A stretch of 64,000 bases of DNA from Gigaspora rosea (lineage: Eukaryota; Glomeromycota; Glomeromycetes; Diversisporales; Gigasporaceae). Location of the stretch: positions 280,091-344,090 of the forward strand of contig QKWP01000220.1 of assembly GCA_003550325.1 (NCBI GenBank), written 5' to 3'. Under the pieces are notes generated by a model that was given only the letters and a program-made list of their open reading frames with translations, did no database searches and was not told the DNA's origin. Shown piece by piece: positions 56,605 through 64,000 of this stretch (position 1 is the first letter of the stretch; each line of letters begins with the position of its first letter). Made by a program: the position numbers and the translations under genes.

Positions 56605-59600
56605 ATGTCGGATGAAGAAGAAATCACTAGCAAATTAGGTCAATTAAGTTTTACTGATTATCAAAAATTAGCAGATAAGAGATATTCTAAGGGAATATTT
56701 ATGCTTGGTTATTGTTATGAACATGGAATTGACGTTGAAAAGGATTTGTATAAGGCATTCGCACACTATCAAAAATCAGCAGAATTGAATAATTCTAATG
56801 GAATGTTTCATTCTGGCTTTTGTTATTATCATGGGATAGGAGTTAAAATAGATAAACACAAAGCATTTGAGCATTACTTAAAATCAGCTGAAATGGGCAA
56901 TTCTATCGGAATCTTTAAAACTGCCATTTGTTACTATCATGGAATTGGCGTGAAAAAAAATAATGATTTATATTATAAATGGATTAATAAGTAAGTTAAT
57001 TCTTGATTTTTGTTATAATTTTTTTATATTTTAAACCATCACTCATACAATTTTAATTATCAGGGAGTAAGTAATGAAATCTGCAATTTAAGTTAAAATA
57101 TTTTATCTGTTTGTGTTAATTGTCAATTTAGCTCGTGAGTATAAAAAAGATTTATTAACTTTAATCAGTGGAATTAAAAACATAAACATAAATAAATACT
57201 TATTGATAAACCAAATACTTATTTACAATTAACTATTCTTCAAATAGTGAGTGAGTATAAAGATGATTTATTAAGGTTAATCAGTGGAATTAAAAACATA
57301 AACATAAATAAATACTTATTGATAAATTAAATACTTATTTACAATTAATTATCTTTCAAATAGTTCGTAAGTATAAAAATGATTTATCAATGTTAATCAG
57401 TAGAATTTACAATTAATTATCTTTCAAATAGTTCGTAAGTATAAAAATGATTTATCAATGTTAATCAGTAGAATTAAAATTATAAACATAAATAAATACT
57501 TATTGATAAACTAAATACTTATTTACAATTATTTACTCTTCAAATAGTATGTGAGTATAAAGATGATTTATTAGTGGAATTAAAATCATAAACTTAAATA
57601 AATACTTACTGTATTGATAAACTAAATACTTATTTACAATTAATTATTATTTTATTCATTTATTAATAAGTCGATGAGTATAAAGAAGATTTATTAACTT
57701 TAATAAGTGGAATTAAAAACATGAACATAAATAGTCTGTGAGTATAAAGATGATTTATTAATACATGAACATAAATAAATACTTATTGATAAACTAAAAA
57801 AATACTTATTTACAATTAATTACCCTTCAAATAGTCTGTGAGTATAAAGATGATTTATTAAGGTTAATCAGTGGAATTAAAAACATGAACATAAATACTT
57901 ATTGATAAACTAAATACTTATTTACAATTAATTACTCTTCAAATAGTGAGTGAGTATAAAGATGATTACTGACGTTAATCAGTGGAATTAAAATCATAAA
58001 CACTATTGATAAACTAAATACTTATTTACAATTAATTACTTCAAATAGTTCGTAAGTATAAAGATAATTTATTAACGTTAATCAGTGTAATTAGAATCAT
58101 AAACATAAATAAATACTTATTGATAAACTAAATACTTATTTACAATTAATTATCATTTCATTCATTCATTAATTTAGTCGGTGAGTATAATTTTCAAAGT
58201 CACAGTAGATTTTAAAATATATAATAATAATTATTATATTATTACAAAGGAATTCTAAACACGGCAAATGCGAAATTTGTAAAGAAAATAACACTCAACC
58301 AGCATGGTGTCTGACATGTGATCCCGATATCACTGCACAAGGGTGGACAAGTAGAAACAAAGATGTTGATGATTGTATCAGAGAATTTCAACTTAGAGCC
58401 AAGAAATACGAAGATGCAATCGAATGGATTCCATTTGATAGATTGTCTAATTTTAAAGAAATTGGAAAAGGTGGATTTGGCTCTATATATTCTGCAACTT
58501 GGTTGGATGGCATAAGAAAATTGATAGCAATAAAAATAGAGCACGTGAAACATCCAATACTGTTGCACTCAAGACTTTATCTGGTACAAAGGAAAATAAT
58601 TTTGATTTTTTGAAAGAAGTAAGTTGATTCGTCATTTGTATAATTTATCTAAAACAGTTAGTTTATTGAACTAATTATTCATTCATTTATTACCGTTACA
58701 TTACCAAGTTTAAAAACCATGTGCGGAGTATAAATTTGGGTAGTAAACTTAAAATATATGGATTAACGCAAAATACAGAAACCAATGAGTACTTGATAGT
58801 GTTGCAATATGCTGATAAAGGAAATCTCCACAAGTTTTTAAAATCAAGTTTTAGAGAACTTAAATGGGAAATTAAATTAAACCAACTTAAAGAGATTTTA
58901 TATGATTTATATCAAATTCATAGAGCTGGATACGTTCATGCTGACTTTCACAGCTGTAATATTTTACAAAATCAACACAGTAAAAAGAATATTCAATCTT
59001 ACATTGCTGATCTTGGATTATCCAAAAAGAAAGGCGAACAAAAATTACATGATGAAATTTATGGTGTCATGCCTTATGTTGCTCCCGAAGTTTTATCAAG
59101 AGAACAACCATTTACACAAGCAGCTGATATTTATAGCTTTGGTGTTATTATGGCTGAAATGTCAACTGGAAAAAGGCCTTTTGATAGGCAGAAATTTGAT
59201 CTTAAACTTGCTTTAAAGATTATCAAAGGAGAACGACCAGAGTTTTCTCCTGGAACTCCCGAATGCTATGTTGAATTAGCTAAGAAATGCATGCATTCCG
59301 ATCCACAAAAACGACCTAGTGCATGGGATGTTTATTTTAAAATTGAAAATTGGCATAAGGATAAAAATGAAATTAGAAAACATTCTTAGATGCTGATAAA
59401 GTTATTAAAACATTACCAATAAACTCACCAAGTCATCCGGATCATATGTACACCAGCAAACTTATCAGCACAAAATTAATTTCAAATGCGATTAAAGAAG
59501 GTAATTTATTTTTTAAATTTATATATTAAATTATGTACTATATAAGAATAATAAATGAATCTTTTGTTATTTAGTCGATTCTACTCAAATTAAACTTGAT

Positions 59601-59612
59601 ATTTCTAAATAA
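56605..59612 (+). pseudogene. Sel1-repeat / CxxC-CxxC / TKL-like protein kinase 2, two frameshifts
   Basis: Paralogue of kinase 1 with the same exon plan. Exon 1 (56605-56990) encodes MSDEEEITSKLGQLSF and three Sel1 repeats (FMLGYCYEHGIDVEKDLYKA and others). Exon 2 (58250-58618) has CEICK...WCLTCDP, IPFDRLSNFKEIGKGGFGSI, and the VALK lysine after a missing base near 58523. Exon 3 (58709-59500) has HADFHSCNIL, DLGLS, VAPEVL, FGVIMAEMSTGKRPF; a second missing base lies near 59382. Exon 4 (59575-59612) gives DSTQIKLDISK. All catalytic residues remain. Both lesions are one lost A in an A-run or AA pair, so the gene may be intact in the organism. Confidence 0.85.
56991..58249 (+). repeat. Intron 1 tandem array with AG-NNN-GT joints (kinase 2)
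   Basis: Joints at about 57063 (GGA), 57131 (CTC), 57250 (TGA), 57364 (TTC), 57432 (TTC), 57548 (TAT), 57671 (TCG, donor changed to ATGAGT), 57732 (TCT), 57834 (TCT), 57947 (TGA), 58049 (TTC), 58176 (TCG). The usual form is TTCAAATAG-TTC-GTAAGTATAAAGATGATTTA. The unit is about 100-120 bp and includes ATAAATACTTATTGATAAAC. The intron sits at the same codon and phase (2) as in kinase 1, and the GTRAGTATAAA block is shared. Confidence 0.88.
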
Positions 59613-60223
59613 GAGTTTTTAAAGTTTATGTAGGATCAATTAAATTATAAATATATATTATATTTCAGTATTTATTAAAACTGAGAAAATTTGAATTACC
59701 TTTCATCCTGAGTAATCTTTTGACCTGAATTTATAATAATTGTATCAAAGTATTTACTATATTTATTTTTCAGTAATATTCATAAATAAGATTACTAGTT
59801 CTTTCTTGGATCTCCTGCACAGGAATGGCATCAAAAAAATATGAACTTGATTACAAAATTAAATAGATATATAAAATAGAATAAAAATATGAAAAAAGTT
59901 ACGTTGTGCAATAAATTTATAACTGATATTATAATAACAAATAAATTAAAAACCTGCCTCATTAAATTTTAATTGATTTATTTTTATTAGATAATACATA
60001 CAAAGCTGAATTGATTAAAATGTTTTGAAAAAAAAGTTAAGGGGTGATAAATTTTTAATGATCGTCTAAATTAAATAGTAATTTTGGCGATAAACAATCA
60101 AGATAGAAGTGGCAATAAATCGTTTACCATACTTGACTACTTCTTTTTTAGAAAAATTTATTTTTACTATTATTCTTTTCAAATTAATTCATTTTTGGTG
60201 TAGTTACTGTTTTCGGTGCATAA
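59613..60223. other. AT-rich spacer
   Basis: Between convergent genes; no gene seen. Confidence 0.5.
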
Positions 60224-61089
60224 TTATTCCAATATTGTAAAAAAATCCTTTACAATTTTACTAGGTTTTGAATCAAACAAGTGTTCGAGATTTTCATTGA
60301 TTTCAATAACCAGTTCAATCATATCTTGTAAGGCATTCTACAAATGTAATAAAATAATTAAATTTGAAATAAAAATATATAATTGTAGAATTCGAATGGC
60401 AAATCTTACTCTAAGACTCCAAAAATTTTCAATCATTAACTTCAAATGACCAACTTCAGAAAACAAAATTGGAATGGTAATCGTAGATAATGGATAGCAA
60501 ACATCTATTCCTTTTATATCTAATGAATAAAATGATATTTGAAATCCTGCAAAATAAATTATTTTAATTGATAAAGCTATAATAATTGCATATTTTGACT
60601 TGACAAAAAATGTTGCTCCCAACTAGCTATAGACTTTTCAAGCTCTTCCCAAGAAGCAAATATAGCCTTTTCAACATCCTCAATTAGCATATCTATTTTT
60701 ATATCCTTAAAAGCTTGTAAATCATTCTCAAATAATAATCTCATAAATGAGGTTGGGCTATCCACATATTGGCGACATTTGGAAACATCATAAGAACCAA
60801 AGCTTTTCTCATAAGCAACACGAGTAGGGTTCTTATCAAATATCCATTTGGTTTCTACATAGTGCTCAAGAATTTCAAATATAATATCTCCTTGAGCATT
60901 TAGCTTTTCTTCTACAACTTGAGAAATATACTTATAAAATTGATAAGAAATATTCTCATAAGTGGAATTGCTTAGTACGTTATGAAAAAGAGTTAGCATT
61001 TCATCATTAAACTTTTTAAGATTTTTTTGTTGTTTTTGCTTCCGTCTTGTAGTATTTTTTTCCAATATTTTGGAAACTTGAAGGCGCAA
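60224..61089 (-). CDS. Hypothetical helical protein, three or more exons
   Basis: Minus strand. Exon 1 (61089-60600, open further upstream without an ATG) reads LQVSKILEKNTTRRKQKQQK, then FEILEHYVETKWIFDKNPTR, VDSPTSFMRLLFENDLQAFK, EELEKSIASWEQHFLS. A 53-bp intron (60599-60547) joins A/GA in frame to exon 2 (60546-60410): FQISFYSLDIKGIDVCYPLS to MIENFWSLR. A 72-bp intron (60409-60338) leads to exon 3 (60337-60224): NALQDMIELVIEINENLEHL, ending DFFTILE and TAA. No lesion. Mostly alpha-helical, soluble. The true start is likely in an upstream exon; a stop lies about 30 codons upstream. Family not recognised. Confidence 0.65.
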
Positions 61090-61465
61090 ATATTGTTGAA
61101 ATAATTTACAAAATAAATTTAGCAGATAGAATTTGGCAGTATAATAGCAAGGTCATGTGATACAAATCATACCTCAGCATAGCAAAAATTATCGATTTCG
61201 ATAGTAAAATTATCTTGAGGTTTTATAATAATTTACTATGACAATAAAATTATTATCACATAATCGTTTAAGCCACTCTAATGCTTGACTGAATTTGATT
61301 GCTAAGACATTATTATCTTTAAGTTCATTACATATTTGTTTGCTGGTTTTTTTTTATTTCAGTTTTAATAACATTTCCTACAGTATTCTTTAGCTTGTTT
61401 TTTTTCAGAAGTTTAATATCCAGTAGTATATTCTAATACATATATTAATTTTTGGGCGTTATTTT
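61090..61465. other. Upstream region of the hypothetical protein
   Basis: About 30 codons in frame with exon 1 lie at 61090-61150. The rest is AT-rich with no gene. Confidence 0.4.
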
Positions 61466-61668
61466 ATGGCGACGGGTCGCCATGGCGACCCTATATGATT
61501 GGCTAATCAAAATTAAGCATGTGACTATATAATAAGTTGTTTACTATTAATTAACTAAAATTAGCTACAAATTTTCTAAATTTTATAATAAAAAATAAAA
61601 AATAAATTTTACAAACCCTAAATATGATTGGCTGCTATATATAGGGTCGCCATGGCGACGGGTCGCTA
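61466..61668. mobile_element. MITE with GC-rich TIRs
   Basis: GGCGACGGGTCGCCATGGCG at the left and CGCCATGGCGACGGGTCGCT at the right form 24-bp inverted repeats with three mismatches. Each TIR is itself partly palindromic (GGTCGCCATGGCGACC). ATGATTGGCT occurs just inside both ends, in direct orientation on the left and near the right TIR. About 200 bp; target duplication unresolved. Confidence 0.75.
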
Positions 61669-61889
61669 TTTATAATTTTCTTTAATTTTTTATATGGTTT
61701 AAAAATGAAATAAATAAATGGATAAATAAAAAAGATAAAGGATGTAGGTTGGTGCAAAGTTTAATTCCTGTTTATTTTTCATTCTGACTTTCAAAGAATA
61801 CCAGAATTACAGATTAATCCTACCAGAATTATGTTTACTAGAATTACAAATAAATTCCAAACCAACCTGCATTAACGTTAATCTATTCC

Positions 61890-62001
61890 CAGTATTACAA
61901 TTACCCTGCATTCAGCATGATGGCGTAATTTATAAAGCAAATACGTATTTATTTCTACTATTTTCAGCATATTTTTTTCGTATCATTTTTATATAGAAAA
62001 A
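61890..62001 (+). promoter_or_regulatory. Conserved upstream block of Sel1-kinase paralogue 3
   Basis: Same ordered blocks as 56481-56604 (CAGTATTAC, CCTGCATTCAGCATGATGGCG, AATTTATA, TTTTTATATAG) ending at the ATG. Confidence 0.55.
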
Positions 62002-62881
62002 ATGTCTGATAAAGAAGAAATTACTGATATCATTAGCAAATTAGGTCAATCGAGTTTTACTGATTATCAAAAATTAGCAGATAAGGGAGATTGTAAGGGA
62101 ATATTTATGCTTGGTCATTGCTATGAACATGGAATTGGCGTTAAAAAAGATTTGTATAAGGCATTCACACACTATCAAAAATCAGCAGAATTGAATAATC
62201 CTTATGGGATGTATAAAGTTGGCCAATGTTATATTAATAGAATTGGAGTTGAAAAGAATGAACACAAGGCATTTACCTGTATGTAAAATCAGCAAATGCA
62301 GGAAATTCTAACGGAATGTATCAAGTTGGGGTTTGTTATGATTTAGGAATTGGAGTTGAAACCGATGAGCAAAAAGCATTTGAACACTATAAAAGTTCTG
62401 CTAAAGCAGGCAATTCGAAAGGAATCTTTAAAATAGCTATTTTATCTGCTGAAAAGGGACATGCTGATGGTATGATTCAGGCTGGAAATTGTTATCTTCA
62501 AGGAATTGGAGTTAAAAAAGACGACCACCAAGCATTTATTTGGTCAAAAAAATCAGAAGAGAAGGGAAATTCTAACGGAATAAATTATGTTGGATATTGT
62601 TATGAACATGGAATTGGAGTCAAGAAAGATAAATATGAGGCATTCGCACACTATAAAAAATCAGCAGAATTGAATAATTCTAATGGAATGTTTCAAGTTG
62701 GCTTCTGTTATTATCATGGGATAGGAGTTGTAATGGATAAACACAAAGCATTTGAGCATTACTTAAAATCAGCTAAAATGGACAATTCTGATTCTAACGG
62801 AATCTATAAAACTGCCATTTGTTACTATTATGGAATTGGTGTGGAAAAAAATACAGATAAATATTGCGAATGGATCGCAAA
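62002..62881 (+). pseudogene. Sel1-repeat exon of a third kinase paralogue, one frameshift
   Basis: ATG at 62002. Begins MSDKEEITDIISKLGQSSFT like kinase 2, followed by about seven full Sel1 repeats of 36 residues (for example GMYQVGVCYDLGIGVETDEQ) and one partial repeat (IFKIAILSAEKG). One base is missing near 62277, after KAFT, where the frame moves. The exon ends CEWIAK at a phase-2 donor GTAAGTTATT, exactly where the other two paralogues have intron 1, so the kinase half should lie right of the window. Repeat number rises across the three paralogues: about two, three, seven. Confidence 0.8.
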
Positions 62882-64000
62882 GTAAGTTATTTCTTAATTT
62901 TTAGCATACTTTTTTTTTTATATTTTAAACATCACTCATACAATTTTAATTATTAGAGAGTAAGTAATAAGAAATTATTAATATATATTGAAATCTGCAA
63001 TTCAGTGAAATTAAAAACATGAGCATAAATAAATATTTCCTTTTCAAATAATTCGATAACATAACATTAACCATTCTAACTATTCTTTTTGTTTATTTTA
63101 TTTACGTTATTATTGCATTATATTCCATGATATTAGTGCGTAAGTTATATAGAACCAGAAATAATTTAATTTAAAAATCTCGTTACAGTAATTCTAACTA
63201 TTCTTTTTGTTTATTTTATTTACGTCATTCATTACATTATATTCCATGATATTAGTTTGTAAGTTATATAGAACCAGAAATAATTTAATTTAAAAATCTC
63301 GTTACAGTAATTCTAACTATTCTTTTTGTTTATTTTATTTACGTCATTCATTACATTATATTCCATGATATTAGTTTGTAAGTTATATAGAACCAGAAAT
63401 AATTTAATTTAAAAATCTCGTTACAGTAATTCTAACTATTCTTTTTGTTTATTTTATTTACGTCATTCATTACATTATATTCCATGATATTAGTTTGTAA
63501 GTTATATAGAACCAGAAATAATTTAATTTAAAAATCTCGTTACAGTAATTCTAACTATTCTTTTTGTTTATTTTATTTACGTCATTCATTACATTATATT
63601 CCATGATATTAGTTTGTAAGTTATATAGAACCAGAAATAATTTAATTTAAAAATCTCGTTACAGTAATTCTAACTATTCTTTTTGTTTATTTTATTTACG
63701 TCATTCATTACATTATATTCCATGATATTAGTTTGTAAGTTATATAGAACCAGAAATAATTTAATTTAAAAATCTCGTTACAGTAATTCTAACTATTCTT
63801 TTTGTTTATTTTATTTACGTCATTCATTACATTATATTCCATGATATTAGTTTGTAAGTTATATAGAACCAGAAATAATTTAATTTAAAAATCTCGTTAC
63901 AGTAATTCTAACTATTCTTTTTGTTTATTTTATTTACGTCATTCATTACATTATATTCCATGATATTAGTTTGTAAGTTATATAGAACCAGAAATAATTT
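62882..64000 (+). repeat. Intron 1 tandem array, 119-bp unit (paralogue 3)
   Basis: First joint at 62958 (AG-AGA-GTAAGTAATA). From 63140 a highly uniform array begins: donors at 63140, 63259, 63378, 63497, 63616, 63735, 63854, 63973, a constant 119-bp period. Each joint reads GATATTAG-TTT-GTAAGTTATATAG (TGC in place of TTT in the first). Later units appear identical; the first differs slightly. A CTAAC motif lies about 80 bases before each acceptor. The array runs off the window. Confidence 0.95.

Noticed and set aside
62882..64000. 119-bp array as a CRISPR array
   Set aside because: The whole unit is repeated with no unique spacers, in a eukaryotic intron.

Overview
The window looks like a stretch of a very AT-rich, repeat-dense fungal nuclear genome. 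The closest fit I know is an arbuscular mycorrhizal fungus (Glomeromycotina, Rhizophagus-like). This rests on very high AT content, many short GT-AG introns, clustered Sel1-repeat plus protein-kinase genes, HMG-box (MATA-HMG-type) genes, and layers of transposons and MITEs. The assignment is inference from gene content; no database search was possible.

Layout. 1-9157: a degenerate array of about 100-bp intron-like repeats, then an LTR element (LTRs 2115-2545 and 8714-9157) holding a broken gag-like ORF, two related MITEs, a hidden coiled-coil gene remnant on the minus strand (7210-7579) and a SINE-like sequence. 10478-14600: a decayed Ty3/gypsy pol on the minus strand, split by a hAT-type element (11670-13928) with an exact 8-bp target duplication; that element holds a GC-rich segment and a 749-bp assembly gap. 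14600-21330: a transposon graveyard with minisatellites, foldbacks, a 1.2-kb TIR element and a three-level nest (old repeat, hAT-like MITE, pogo/Tigger-like MITE). 21622-23859: an Hsp90 N-terminal remnant joined to a SUR7/PalI-like membrane-protein remnant. 24000-39320: mostly AT-rich DNA, minisatellites, scattered gene remnants, a 59-residue one-TM protein, and two near-identical duplications each split by a single N. 39960-46450: minus-strand genes (a hypothetical protein, an HMG-box protein, an unknown remnant, a secreted glycosidase-like remnant) plus an HMG-box fragment on the plus strand.

47629-64000 is the most gene-rich part. Three plus-strand paralogues encode Sel1 repeats, a CxxC...CxxC motif and a TKL-like kinase (the third runs off the edge). 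Between the first two, on the minus strand, lies a gene joining an MLKL/HeLo-like helical bundle, a pseudokinase lacking the DFG aspartate, and Sel1 repeats. A 925-bp near-perfect palindrome with 9-bp target duplications (Mutator-like) lies upstream of the second kinase gene.

The strongest candidate for something undescribed is a set of tandem intron arrays. At the same intron position in all three Sel1-kinase genes, the intron is a tandem array in which nearly every unit boundary reads AG-NNN-GTRAGT: an acceptor, exactly three bases, then a donor. Arrays of the same form precede the Hsp90 exon (21770-22335) and occur at 1-1290. Each unit could act as an intron, giving recursive splicing or a chain of 3-nt microexons that keeps frame. 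Separately, nearly every broken gene is broken by one missing base next to an identical base, which points to a systematic sequence error as much as to gene death.
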